A stretch of 28,580 nucleotides of DNA from a virus. The notes under the pieces were generated by a model. It was not told where the DNA came from and made no database searches. It worked only from the letters and a program-made list of their open reading frames with translations. The stretch lies in the IMG/VR virus record IMGVR_UViG_3300012204_000072, positions 1-28,580 of that record. One strand, 5' to 3'. Every line of letters starts with the position of its first letter. Within the stretch, counting starts at the first letter, position 1. Below are positions 18,599 to 27,754 of this stretch, piece after piece. The position numbers and the translations under genes were made by a program.

Positions 18599-19515
18599 CG
18601 GTAGATCCCCCAATCCCGCAGCACCCCAAGTGCTGTGGTTCTCACGGAGTCCTGGGCGTTTTTTGTCGTCAACCATCGGGAATCCTGGCGGAGTGAACGC
18701 TCAAAGTCGTACAGGGATTGTGCGGCCGGTTGACTGGATGGCCCATTTGAGGCCCCTAGCGTGGCCGTGGAGCCACTTTTAGCCCCCGGGGGTGGGGCAG
18801 TACTACCCTGCAAAGCCTTCTGAATGAGAGGATCAGTCAACTGGACCCCGGCCGCAGGCTTCTCCAAGATCGTGGCATAGGACTGGATATACGGGTCCGC
18901 CACCTGGCGGACCGTCATCCCCTCAGACAGTTGAGCGTTCAACCCCGGATACTTCGACATCGCCCAGTCCCGCAATTGGGTGGTCGCGTTGTCGATCGTG
19001 TACTCCCCGGCCACCATCTTCCGCACCCAACCGCCCACAGTTTCATCCGAGACCGCCAACCCATAATCGTTAGCCGCCTGGCGAATCTGCTGATCGAACA
19101 TGCCAGCCTGGCCCAGACTGCCACCCGGGCCCGTGTAGGCCAGATGATCGGCCAAAGCCTTACGAAGCTCGGCATCCGTCCAACCCCAATACAGGGAGGC
19201 ATGGGCAGCCCAATCCAGAAGGCCGGCATCCAAAGTCACCCCGAGCTGGGAGGCAAGGTTTCTGACCTTGACGGTTTCCTGCTCAACCTGCCTAGCTGCC
19301 GTCTGCGGATCCCGGGCCGCAAGTTCCGTCCAAGTCCGGACCGAACTATTGTGAGTCCTGAACCAGTTTGTTGACATAAACTCGGCCTGGAACCTGGCGG
19401 TAGACCACTGTTCCTTAGTGGCCCGGTCGATCAGGTTTTTAAGTTCCGGATCGGAGAAAAAGAAACTGGAAGCAAACCCGTACGATTGGGCCAGCTCGCC
19501 GGTAGAAAGAGCCAT
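18595..19515 (-). CDS. Conserved phage virion-region protein (306 aa)
   Basis: A 306-aa helical protein. The opening LAQSYGFASSFFFSDPELKN then TKEQWSTARFQAEFMSTNWF is a helical motif repeated in spirit later (TAARQVEQETVKVRNLASQL; ADHLAYTGPGGSLGQAGMFD; YTIDNATTQLRDWAMSKYPG). It has no catalytic motif. A Ser/Pro/Gly-rich linker (about 245-270) leads to a final short helix region. ATG 19515 shares a base with the preceding TGA. Together with its neighbours it looks like part of an internal protein or ejection complex. The function is inferred from position only. Confidence 0.6.
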   Translation of the reverse strand: MALSTGELAQSYGFASSFFFSDPELKNLIDRATKEQWSTARFQAEFMSTNWFRTHNSSVRTWTELAARDPQTAARQVEQETVKVRNLASQLGVTLDAGLLDWAAHASLYWGWTDAELRKALADHLAYTGPGGSLGQAGMFDQQIRQAANDYGLAVSDETVGGWVRKMVAGEYTIDNATTQLRDWAMSKYPGLNAQLSEGMTVRQVADPYIQSYATILEKPAAGVQLTDPLIQKALQGSTAPPPGAKSGSTATLGASNGPSSQPAAQSLYDFERSLRQDSRWLTTKNAQDSVRTTALGVLRDWGIYR

Positions 19516-20852
19516 CAGCCGCCACCCCCAACGCCGCTAGCCCCAAGCACCGCCATCATCGCCTGATAGTATTTCGTGGCCGCATTGTAGGAACCCTGCT
19601 CCCCGCCGAGATGGGCCCGAACCCAATTCGTCGCAATCTGAGAAGCCCCAGCCGGGTCACCAGCCGCATTGAAATAGGAATAGAACTGGTCAATCTCGGT
19701 CTGTGTCGGGTCCCGGCCAATTTCCTTCTGCGTTATGGATGTGAGCAGCATTTGGACCTCGGCCTTCGGGAAGCCGCCCCCGCCAGATCCACCACCTCCG
19801 CCGCCACCACCACGGCCACGGCCTCCACCACCGCCACCACGGCCACCGCCACCGCCACCGCCAGAGCCCTTCTTTTTCTTACGAGTCTCGGCAGTTGAAA
19901 GAGCGACAGCGGCAAGAGTGATATTCCTGCCGGCAGCCGTCATGCGGGCGGCAGTATCAACCACCTTCGACCAGTTACTAAACGTCGCATCGTCAGGAAG
20001 GCCAGTCTCGGCAATGCCCATAGCGTGCTGGTAGCTTTTAAGCTGCTCCGGTGTCCAGCCACCAATGGACGCCTTGGCATCGTCGGTGTTCATGAACATG
20101 TCGGCACTACCGGTAGTGCCAGGCCCAAACGGGGCGTTCGTCGCGTCCGAGCCGACAAAAACAAAATCGCCTGACCGAACATCTTGATCCGAACCCGGCA
20201 CCGCACCGGTGTTGAGGTTTTTGATTTTAGTGCCGGTCTGCGAGCCGGCCGGGGGGGTTTTCCCCCCGGCCGACTGCTTTTTGCCAACCGGATTACCTGC
20301 AGCGTCGACAACAACGTCTTGATGATAATCGACAACCCGTTTGCCGGCACTGTCCACCGATTCATGCTCGGTCGGGTCGGGGGCACGGTCAGCCTGAATA
20401 GCCTCCTCGGTGGCAGAATCAACCACATTATCCTTGGACCGTTTGGCGTACTTCTCCCGCAGATTTTGCCGCTTGTACGCCTCCGCCTGCTTCTGCTGCA
20501 ACACAGCATTGTATTGCCGGTCCCACGGGTCAGCCTGCAAGCTCAGAAGGAATTTGTCGGCGTCCTCAGACTTATCGGCATATCCCCTAGAATCTAGCTG
20601 CCACCTAAGGCGTATATCCGGCGGAACCTTATTGGCATTTGCGTTCGGGTCAACCGGACCTTGCAGGGGAATACCCGGCGTTGGCTGAGGTCCGGTCTTC
20701 GGCGGGGGCGTCCGACTAGGCGGCGCCGGCCTAGGCCCCTCCCAATCATGGTGTGGGGGTTGCGGGGTAACAGCCGGCTCGTCCCAATCGTGATGTGGAA
20801 GCTGGGGAATGATATCCGGGGCGGGGGGAGTGGTTTCATCCGGTTGTCGCAT
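19515..20852 (-). CDS. Virion-region protein with poly-Gly/Arg linker
   Basis: A 445-aa protein. Near the N-terminus the unit PHHDW-acidic-P occurs twice in a Pro-rich arm. Residues about 75-150 are charged helix (ADKFLLSLQADPWDRQYNAV). Residues 240-330 form a helical domain (TPEQLKSYQHAMGIAETGLP, WSKVVDTAARMTAAGRNITL). A roughly 35-residue, nearly pure Gly linker with five interspersed basic or polar residues follows. A C-terminal helical domain (EVQMLLTSITQKEIGRDPTQ ... NYFNAAGDP type helix) closes it. ATG 20852, AAGGGGG upstream. Possibly an internal virion protein that must thread or flex; unknown. Confidence 0.6.
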   Translation of the reverse strand: MRQPDETTPPAPDIIPQLPHHDWDEPAVTPQPPHHDWEGPRPAPPSRTPPPKTGPQPTPGIPLQGPVDPNANANKVPPDIRLRWQLDSRGYADKSEDADKFLLSLQADPWDRQYNAVLQQKQAEAYKRQNLREKYAKRSKDNVVDSATEEAIQADRAPDPTEHESVDSAGKRVVDYHQDVVVDAAGNPVGKKQSAGGKTPPAGSQTGTKIKNLNTGAVPGSDQDVRSGDFVFVGSDATNAPFGPGTTGSADMFMNTDDAKASIGGWTPEQLKSYQHAMGIAETGLPDDATFSNWSKVVDTAARMTAAGRNITLAAVALSTAETRKKKKGSGGGGGGGRGGGGGGRGRGGGGGGGGSGGGGFPKAEVQMLLTSITQKEIGRDPTQTEIDQFYSYFNAAGDPAGASQIATNWVRAHLGGEQGSYNAATKYYQAMMAVLGASGVGGGG

Positions 20853-20865
20853 CACCTACCCCCTT

Positions 20866-23800
20866 TCAGGCGGCCTTAAGAGTGGCGTCATTCGACAACC
20901 ACCGGTCATACAGGGCGGCAAAACCAAGGTTGCTGTCCTTGAGCCCGAACACAAAGCTGTTCCATTGCCGCTGCAACGGGGCCGCCTTCTTGCTGCTCAA
21001 GTCCTTGTAGCCGTACGAATCCATGTACGATTTGAAACCGTCCCGGGCATCCAGGTAGTCAATAAGGCCGCGAATATCGTCGCGGCCTTGAAGTCTGGTG
21101 TCCTGAACAATCTGCCGCATCTGACCAAGCCGGGACTCGATCTTTGACGAATCCGTGGTTGAATAGTCCTTAAACCAGGGCGAGATTTGAACGGCACCAT
21201 ACGGGTCGGTCCAATACTGGTGCTCCTGAAGCCACTGGGATTTAGCTGCCACCAAATCCTTGGCCCCCTTCTGCTGCAAACTGGTCAAACCCCGATCCAC
21301 CATATCCGCATGAATAGCGTCAGACAGTTGACCAAACTCAATCCAGCCCTGCCGACGCTGGGTATCGGCAATAGCCTGCTCCAGAGGCACAAGTTCCCGC
21401 TGATTCTTGCCTGAGCCGTACCGCAACGGAGTTGCCTTCTGCGCCTCATACACGGCCTTGTTGAAAACGCCCGCACCCTCCGAACCCTCAATGAGCGAGG
21501 CCAGATCGGGGAACTGCTCCATCAAATCGGCGTACTTCTTGTACGCCTGATCGGACTGAAGTGTCGCCGGAATACCCAAAGCGTTCTTGGTGACCGAAGT
21601 GGTCAGCCAAAAAAACTCGGGACCCATCGTGTTATAGAACTCTTCATCGGCCGAAGGGTCCCCCGGTTTACGGGGCTTACCCGCCAGCATATGGTAGTAG
21701 TCGACATACGGCTGATAGGGGCTGGTGAATTGGGCGGTTGAGCCCGCCCACCTAGACAAGAACCTGAGCCCCGCAATCTGCGCAGCCTTGCTCCTGGCCT
21801 CCTCAAAGGTGGGGGCGGCGCCCCGCTTACCCTGCGAAAAGTTGGTCATCTCCGTGGCGTAGATAGCCATCGCATAGTTTTCCGACTGCTGCGTGTCCCT
21901 CTCAAACAGCCAGTTATCCCACAAGTCTTTCCAGTTACGAACATTCCCCGGCACAGCCGAAAGGGCGCTGTTACTGCTCGGGCCGAAAGGCAAAATGAAC
22001 GTTTGAACAAACTTGTTAGACGCAAACTCGGGATGCGACAGGGCAAACTTGTTAGCCGGAATGGCCACCATCGGGCCGAACGTCGGCATGTCCAGGAACG
22101 TTTGCAGGTTACCCTTGTTGATGGTGATGTTCATCCGGGCGCCGTCAATGGTGGGCGTCCCAACAGGCAGGCGAAACACGATGTTCTTGCCGCTGGGCCG
22201 GTAGTTGTCAGGCAGGTCGGTTCGCTTGCCGGTTTGTGGGTCAAGCGTATACCAGCGTTCCTGCCCGTTCCGGATTTCCAGATGGGCGCCTTCGTTGTCC
22301 TGAACCATCCCGGCCCTATCGGGGGCAGACCACACAGCCCACACCCCACCGGCGCGGAACGGATTCTCCCGAAAAACAACACCCCACTTGGCCGCGCTGT
22401 CATACAAGGCCGAACCAAACGGCACCGCCAACCGCAAACCCTTAGCCAAATCAGACTGAGCCATCGAGTCATACAAGTACTTGCGCACATCCACAAGGGC
22501 CCGCTCGTGAGCCAGCCGCTCAACAGCATCCACATCGCTTTGGGTGAAAGCCTCACCCTTGGCCCACAGCCCACGTGACGCCACAAGCTGATCCCGGTAG
22601 TAGTTGAACCGGTCAGCCGCAAACGGATACCTAGCAAAATGGTCCAGCGGCATGTCAGAAATCTTGGAGAAAATCCCGTTAGTCCACTGCCGAATCTTTG
22701 CGCCGAAATATCCGCCACCCGTGGCGAAATCCAGAGAAGCCCCATGAACCTGCGGCATCGACGCCCGGTCCACAACCTGCTCCAAATCGGCAAACCTCAC
22801 CGAACCATCCAGGGTCTTACGCCTCAACTCGGCCGAAGCCGCCTGGCGGTCCACATTCACCGGAAGATACGTGTCGACCATCCCCGCCACTTGGGCAATA
22901 TGATTATAGTAGTCGCCAACGTAAGGGCCGAGCTGGGCCTGATAGGCCCGCCCGGCGTCCGTGTTATGCATCCAGGCCACAACATCGTTCATCGACTTGC
23001 CGCGCAAAAACTGCTGCGCCGCCCGGTCTGCCCCCAACTGCATAGCCGCCCGCTCCCAGGACGTTTCATAGCCCTTCATACTCGCGTCGACGTTTTGCCA
23101 CTGCTGACCGGACATCGCCATCAACCTGGCATGGTTGCGGTTAGAAACCCGATCCATCCAAGCGTCCGAGGTGCCCTTAGAAGAAACCTGCTTACGGAAA
23201 CGGTCACCATACTGGCCCTCAAACGCGCCCAAGACGTGAATGTAGTCATCTTCACCAGGCCCAGTGCGGATATCGTGACCAATCAGACCGGACGCCCGCA
23301 ACGGGCGTCCCTTCGTCTGCCCCCAATTAACATTCAACCGTTGACCCGAACCGGGCTTGAGGGCGTCCAAAACCTCATCACCCTTATACCGGGCCACCGA
23401 CAACGCCAAATTGCCATCAGGTTGAATGTAGGCGTGCAACAGGCGGGACGGCATCAACAGCTCGTCGGCATTAGCGTGGATAAACTGGTAGACGTCATCG
23501 AACCGCGAGAGATCTGCCGGGATCCTGGTCGTTGAACCAATGGTGAAGTGGGCGCCCGATGTGGCAACCGGTTCAACGCTCACCGGGGCTGTCGTGGTAG
23601 ACAGCGGCGGCTCCATGGCCGGAGCCGCCGGCTCAACGGCTGGAGCCGCCGGGGTTACCTGCCTGGGTTTGGCGCCGCTGGGGTAAACAACCCGTTCGAC
23701 TGCCTCATAGTCAAGCCTTCGGCCGGTAGAAAACTCGGTAATGGCGCGGCTAAAGTTGGCCTTAGTGGGCCGACCCGGGACGGTTATCCCGCCTTCACGA

Positions 23801-26694
23801 AGGCTCGCGGCAACCGTTTTGAGCTGGGCGACGGTCAGGCCCGCGAGGGCGGCCGTGGCTTCCTGCCGGGATCCGGCTTGACCAAGGTTTGCTATCGCCT
23901 GGGCAATCGGGTCAGAAGCTTCGGGAACGGCCGGTTTAAGGGTGGCGGCCGGGGGAACGGGTTTGGGTACGGAAATCTTGGGCGAAGCACCGGAGAAGGG
24001 GTCGACAAGGATCGGGCTTCCGGGCACACCCTGAGGCTTGTTTTTCCGTTCATCTATGGCTGTTTGGATCAGCGACTGCTGCCAGGCCGTTGACTGGTAG
24101 ACATCGCGGCCAGCATTAGACAGGGCCTCGTCGATGGCGTGTTTTTGAAGCTCGCCCTTGGATAGCCTACCGGACCGGTAGGCGTCATGAAGGGCCTGGT
24201 ATGCCTCGGGAAGAGTGCCCACCCCGCCGTGATCAAACAGCCGGCCAATGAACGCATCAACGGAAACCACACCATCAGCCAGGGCATGATCATAGGACTG
24301 ATAGCCTTTAGCCCCGAACGAATAGCCGCTGACCGCCGGATCAACCCCCGACTTTTGAAGCTCAGACCCGGCCGCTGGGGCTCGGTCGTCTACCTTCGCA
24401 ACCAAACCGGGCCGCTGACCACGCATAGCCAAACGGCCAGCCTTTTCCCGAGCCACCGCGTCACGAACAGCCTGGGGTGCGAGAACACCCCGGTTGATCA
24501 TGTTCCAGAAAGCATTCTTGGCCCCCTCGGTGGCGGCAGCCGCCACCCGATGGGACCCCATGACAGCCAGAGGCCCCCCAATTTCGTCAGAGTAAGTGCG
24601 CCAAATGTAGCCGGGACGCATGATGGCCGAGACTTTCCAAACCCCAATCACCAGCTCCGCCAGAGCCGTCGCAGCCTCTTTCGACTTCCAAATACCGTTT
24701 CCTAGGGGGCCCTTGTTTTTCCACCACAAGGCCGAATCGAGGGCGCCCCAGTCCTGCAAAATGTGGTTGTCCTCAAACTGCGACAACAGCGCCGGGGCAT
24801 TACCGGTCCCGGCTGTGGTTTGGTCCAAGGGAATGAGCGCAAGATTACCATCCTGATCGGGTAGACCGATGTGGCCATTAGGGTAGCTACCACGTTGAAC
24901 AGCCGCATCCAAGTCGTCAGCCAGCCCGGTAAGCGCCCGAGCCCGGTCGTCCAACCCCTGAACCGCATACTTCTGCGACAACCTACGAGCCTGATCCGAC
25001 AAGAAAACCCTGTTGTTACGAACAAACTGGCGATTGTAGGAACGGAACTGGTTGAGGTCCGACAAGAAGCTGTCTGTGATAGCCGCCGGGTCGATACCGT
25101 GAGCTGTCGCGTGAACCTTCAGAGCCGCATTCTCCGCATTACTCACTACGTTGAAACGGGAAGCTGCCGTAGACGCCCTAGCATATTGGGAAAGGAACTG
25201 GTCAACCTGATCGGCCGGCATACGAGACTGCAAAAGGTTGTTACGAAACACCCGCAACGAATCGGGGTTGTTCAGGTCCAGCATGCGCCCGCCACGGGAA
25301 GACGGAAGCAACGTCCGCACCATACTAGACACCGTGTAGTTGGAAAAAGGCAGAACCTTCCAATCACCCATGGCCGTGGTGGCGCCGTAGTTCAGGAACT
25401 GGTTGACCCCCACCCGCCACGTGCTCGACAAACGCAGCCTCGGAACCGCCTGGCCAGTCAGCAAACCACCAGCCTTGACACCCTCACCCAGCCGGCCATA
25501 GATACCATGGTCGGTGGCCATCGCATCAACAAACGCTTCCGTTTTGGTTTCCGCCACCGACTTCGCGGCATCATCCAAAACCTGATTACCAACACCATAA
25601 TTCTTGGCGGTCTGGCTGATGCTGTAGTTGGCGACCTTACTACCAACCGTGTCGGCAATGCGCGGAGCCTGCTTAGTCAGATCACCCCAAGCCTCGGCAT
25701 CCCCATACAAGGCCCGCCACGTCAAATTGTACAAATCAGGGTCGTTACGGGTGTCGAAAAGCAAGGCGGCCATGACGCCGCCATTGGTGTGGTTGTTGAA
25801 CAACGTTTTGCGGACCTGTTCCTCAGACTTTGCGTTACGAACAAAATCCGCAGTACGTTGAAAGGTTGCCGCCGACGTGAACTTTTGCCAATTGCCATCG
25901 CCGGTTAGTAGCTTGCTGGTTGCTGCCGCACCCATCTGCCCAGACCAGTATTTCAACTTACCGGCACGAGCTACCGCACCCACACCCCGGGTAGGATCAG
26001 CGATAAGCGTCACCATCGCATCCAAGCCGCCCGAGCTGGCCTTAAGAGCGAAATTGTCTTCGTACTGCTTCCGGCCCTTATCCGTCCGCGGATCCAAACC
26101 CTGGGCGCCCCGGGCCAGAAAACCAAGCCCCCACGGATCCATGCGCTTCCTAAACGCCGCATACTGCCCAGGATCCTGCGGGTTGTAGTCTGAACCCAAA
26201 GCACGGTCAAGCCACTGGCCAGCCGACACAGCCGAAAACATGTGAGCCTGACCGGCACTCACATACCGGGTGTCGTCATATGCCTGGCGCCACGTATCGC
26301 CCCGGAAAAAGTTGCTGAAGCCCTTGTTGAACGAATCGGCCAGGGTCAGGTCAAGCGTCCCAAATGGACGCTTGACCATCTCGTTAGTAGCCCACAGCGA
26401 CGTTTGGCCAATTTGACGGACAACCGGAATCTGCCCGATCCCGCCAAGGACGTGACCAGCCCCCGAAAAGATCTGCCCAACCCCATCCGAAAGACTCTTA
26501 CGGTCCTGCTGCGCCTGGAAAGTGTCACCCAACAGATTCATTGGGGTCATGGCAATATTCCACGCCGCACCTGCGGTTTTCATAAAACCCTGGGTTGCGG
26601 CCTTCGCCCCCTGGTCCCACACGCTCTTCCACAGATCAGACCAGTTAGTGTGCCAATTAGACCAGGTACTAGCGAGACCGTCAAAGAAACCCAT
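20866..26694 (-). CDS. Giant (1942-aa) internal virion/ejection-type protein
   Basis: The largest gene. The N-terminus has aromatic amphipathic helices (FFDGLASTWSNWHTNWSDLW) and a Gly-rich hydrophobic stretch (GQIFSGAGHVLGGIGQIPVV) that could insert in a membrane. Residues about 150-850 and 1150-1942 are helical. A Pro/Ala linker region (about 905-1060) encloses a SAP/HeH-like unit (LTVAQLKTVAASLREGGITV then PGRPTK). The region 1330-1480 has FKLPFG-like segments such as LRLAVPFGSALYDSAAKWGV. I see no polymerase, protease or glycosidase motif I would defend. Size, position and amphipathicity resemble internal ejection proteins of short-tailed phages. ATG 26694 is three bases from the previous stop. 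Confidence 0.65.
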   Translation of the reverse strand: MGFFDGLASTWSNWHTNWSDLWKSVWDQGAKAATQGFMKTAGAAWNIAMTPMNLLGDTFQAQQDRKSLSDGVGQIFSGAGHVLGGIGQIPVVRQIGQTSLWATNEMVKRPFGTLDLTLADSFNKGFSNFFRGDTWRQAYDDTRYVSAGQAHMFSAVSAGQWLDRALGSDYNPQDPGQYAAFRKRMDPWGLGFLARGAQGLDPRTDKGRKQYEDNFALKASSGGLDAMVTLIADPTRGVGAVARAGKLKYWSGQMGAAATSKLLTGDGNWQKFTSAATFQRTADFVRNAKSEEQVRKTLFNNHTNGGVMAALLFDTRNDPDLYNLTWRALYGDAEAWGDLTKQAPRIADTVGSKVANYSISQTAKNYGVGNQVLDDAAKSVAETKTEAFVDAMATDHGIYGRLGEGVKAGGLLTGQAVPRLRLSSTWRVGVNQFLNYGATTAMGDWKVLPFSNYTVSSMVRTLLPSSRGGRMLDLNNPDSLRVFRNNLLQSRMPADQVDQFLSQYARASTAASRFNVVSNAENAALKVHATAHGIDPAAITDSFLSDLNQFRSYNRQFVRNNRVFLSDQARRLSQKYAVQGLDDRARALTGLADDLDAAVQRGSYPNGHIGLPDQDGNLALIPLDQTTAGTGNAPALLSQFEDNHILQDWGALDSALWWKNKGPLGNGIWKSKEAATALAELVIGVWKVSAIMRPGYIWRTYSDEIGGPLAVMGSHRVAAAATEGAKNAFWNMINRGVLAPQAVRDAVAREKAGRLAMRGQRPGLVAKVDDRAPAAGSELQKSGVDPAVSGYSFGAKGYQSYDHALADGVVSVDAFIGRLFDHGGVGTLPEAYQALHDAYRSGRLSKGELQKHAIDEALSNAGRDVYQSTAWQQSLIQTAIDERKNKPQGVPGSPILVDPFSGASPKISVPKPVPPAATLKPAVPEASDPIAQAIANLGQAGSRQEATAALAGLTVAQLKTVAASLREGGITVPGRPTKANFSRAITEFSTGRRLDYEAVERVVYPSGAKPRQVTPAAPAVEPAAPAMEPPLSTTTAPVSVEPVATSGAHFTIGSTTRIPADLSRFDDVYQFIHANADELLMPSRLLHAYIQPDGNLALSVARYKGDEVLDALKPGSGQRLNVNWGQTKGRPLRASGLIGHDIRTGPGEDDYIHVLGAFEGQYGDRFRKQVSSKGTSDAWMDRVSNRNHARLMAMSGQQWQNVDASMKGYETSWERAAMQLGADRAAQQFLRGKSMNDVVAWMHNTDAGRAYQAQLGPYVGDYYNHIAQVAGMVDTYLPVNVDRQAASAELRRKTLDGSVRFADLEQVVDRASMPQVHGASLDFATGGGYFGAKIRQWTNGIFSKISDMPLDHFARYPFAADRFNYYRDQLVASRGLWAKGEAFTQSDVDAVERLAHERALVDVRKYLYDSMAQSDLAKGLRLAVPFGSALYDSAAKWGVVFRENPFRAGGVWAVWSAPDRAGMVQDNEGAHLEIRNGQERWYTLDPQTGKRTDLPDNYRPSGKNIVFRLPVGTPTIDGARMNITINKGNLQTFLDMPTFGPMVAIPANKFALSHPEFASNKFVQTFILPFGPSSNSALSAVPGNVRNWKDLWDNWLFERDTQQSENYAMAIYATEMTNFSQGKRGAAPTFEEARSKAAQIAGLRFLSRWAGSTAQFTSPYQPYVDYYHMLAGKPRKPGDPSADEEFYNTMGPEFFWLTTSVTKNALGIPATLQSDQAYKKYADLMEQFPDLASLIEGSEGAGVFNKAVYEAQKATPLRYGSGKNQRELVPLEQAIADTQRRQGWIEFGQLSDAIHADMVDRGLTSLQQKGAKDLVAAKSQWLQEHQYWTDPYGAVQISPWFKDYSTTDSSKIESRLGQMRQIVQDTRLQGRDDIRGLIDYLDARDGFKSYMDSYGYKDLSSKKAAPLQRQWNSFVFGLKDSNLGFAALYDRWLSNDATLKAA

Positions 26695-26696
26695 AT

Positions 26697-27167
26697 TTAA
26701 CCCGCCGCTCGAACCCTACGCACAAACTGCCGAAACGCAGTAGACGCCATCGGCATATTCGCCATCAACTCAAGCGTAGGAAGACTATTTCGCAAATACT
26801 GAATGGAACCCGCATCGCCCGGATCAACAGACGGCAACCCCAAAACATCCGAACCAGGACCAGCCCCAGAGTCAGCCCCCGCCGTCACCGGCTCACCAGG
26901 CCTCTGTGTCGGCGCGCCCAAACCCACCACGTGTGACAAGTCCGGGGCCGACACCATGTCCTGTGGGCGGGCCTGGGGGCCGGGAGCTGTGGCCATGGGG
27001 GCCGCCTGCTGGGCGGCCCTGAACGTCTGCTGTTCCCCATAGTCCGGGTTGGGTAGATCCCTGACGGGCTGGACCGGGCCACCATCGGTGCGACGTGACA
27101 GCTTGCCGGGGCCGCTAGCTGGGGCGGGGTGGGCCGGTGGGCGGTATCCGCCATGATTTTCTGCCAT
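26697..27167 (-). CDS. Conserved phage protein with disordered N-terminus
   Basis: A 156-aa protein. The first 110 residues are Pro/Gly/Ala-rich and likely disordered. The last 40 form a conserved helical tail, GSIQYLRNSLPTLELMANMP then ASTAFRQFVRRVRAAG, that I associate with a small actinophage family found near large virion genes. It may act as chaperone or adaptor for the 1942-aa protein that starts directly after it. ATG 27167. Confidence 0.62.
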   Translation of the reverse strand: MAENHGGYRPPAHPAPASGPGKLSRRTDGGPVQPVRDLPNPDYGEQQTFRAAQQAAPMATAPGPQARPQDMVSAPDLSHVVGLGAPTQRPGEPVTAGADSGAGPGSDVLGLPSVDPGDAGSIQYLRNSLPTLELMANMPMASTAFRQFVRRVRAAG

Positions 27168-27199
27168 TTTTGCCGCCGCTCCGGGGTCGAAGGGTTACG

Positions 27200-27457
27200 A
27201 TGCGCCTACCGGCACCTAGGGACAAGGGGATGGGACCAGTGTCTGTAATCCAAGGGGAAAAGAACCTCAGACGGGTCTTCAATGAACGGATAGCCGAACA
27301 CGCCGACCACCTCAGTCGACATCAGCCAGACACCAACGGAGTATGTAAGCGATGCGGCAGGCCGTGGACGTGCGAAGCGTTCGACGAGTACAGTGAGTCG
27401 CTGGCATACTGGAAACTGATGCTGAACGACCTAGACCGGCCAAAAGTCACGCAGTAA
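27200..27457 (+). CDS. Plus-strand small Cys-cluster protein
   Basis: An 85-aa protein facing against the late operon. GAAGGG lies 5 nt upstream of ATG 27200; ATG 27230 is an alternative. The core is EKNLRRVFNERIAEHADHLS followed by GVCKRCGRPWTCEAF: Cys at C-x2-C-x5-C with nearby His residues. This fits the common actinobacterial pattern H...G-C-xx-C-x3-P-x-C of small regulatory or Zn-binding proteins. It starts 33 bp from the divergent 156-aa gene and its end overlaps the 76-aa late gene tail-to-tail by 11 nt. Function unknown. Confidence 0.6.
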   Translation: MRLPAPRDKGMGPVSVIQGEKNLRRVFNERIAEHADHLSRHQPDTNGVCKRCGRPWTCEAFDEYSESLAYWKLMLNDLDRPKVTQ

Positions 27458-27677
27458 TCCGCTCCACGTCACGCAGAACACTATCGGCGAAATCCCGCCG
27501 GTCGTCCTTGAAAGCGATATGCGCCGCAATCGCATTGGACACCTCGTCACACGCCAGCCCAATAGTTCCAAGCATGTTGCTGAAACCCGCTACCGCGATA
27601 CCGGCAAGCCTGGCCCAGCTCCACGGAGCTGGGCCTAGCTCTTGTACTTCTTCCTCGTGGTCCTCAACTGCGGTCAC
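27447..27677 (-). CDS. 76-aa protein with one hydrophobic helix
   Basis: Starts at GTG 27677 in a GTGA overlap. An acidic N-terminus (VEDHEEEVQELGPAPW) precedes a hydrophobic helix (ARLAGIAVAGFSNMLGTIGL) and a helical charged end (FKDDRRDFADSVLRDVERIT). The layout recalls small actinophage proteins with a single membrane-interacting helix in the structural region. No function assigned. Its last codons overlap the plus-strand gene. Confidence 0.6.
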   Translation of the reverse strand: MTAVEDHEEEVQELGPAPWSWARLAGIAVAGFSNMLGTIGLACDEVSNAIAAHIAFKDDRRDFADSVLRDVERITA

Positions 27678-27754
27678 GTGCGGCTCACCTTATTCCCGGC
27701 GCCATTCGACGTACCCCGCGTGCCAGAACCCGGAGACTTGGTGCTCTTAGTCAT
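27674..27754 (-). CDS. 26-aa basic Ser/Thr/Gly-rich peptide
   Basis: ATG 27754 lies inside the end of the upstream gene (8-nt overlap) and the TGA at 27674 overlaps the following GTG start. The product is MTKSTKSPGSGTRGTSNGAG then NKVSRT, unstructured and basic. Only the tight coupling on both sides argues for translation. It may serve mainly to keep ribosomes moving between two genes. Confidence 0.4.
   Translation of the reverse strand: MTKSTKSPGSGTRGTSNGAGNKVSRT

Noticed and set aside
22639-25908. Long plus-strand ORFs (298 and 345 aa) opposite the 1942-aa gene
   Set aside because: Arg/His/Pro-rich translations without domains, typical antisense shadows of a GC-rich gene.
20866-26694. N4-like virion RNA polymerase in the giant protein
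   Set aside because: A TDKGR string resembles the T/DxxGR motif of single-subunit RNA polymerases, but no matching downstream helix motif with K and YG or a catalytic Asp block could be found.
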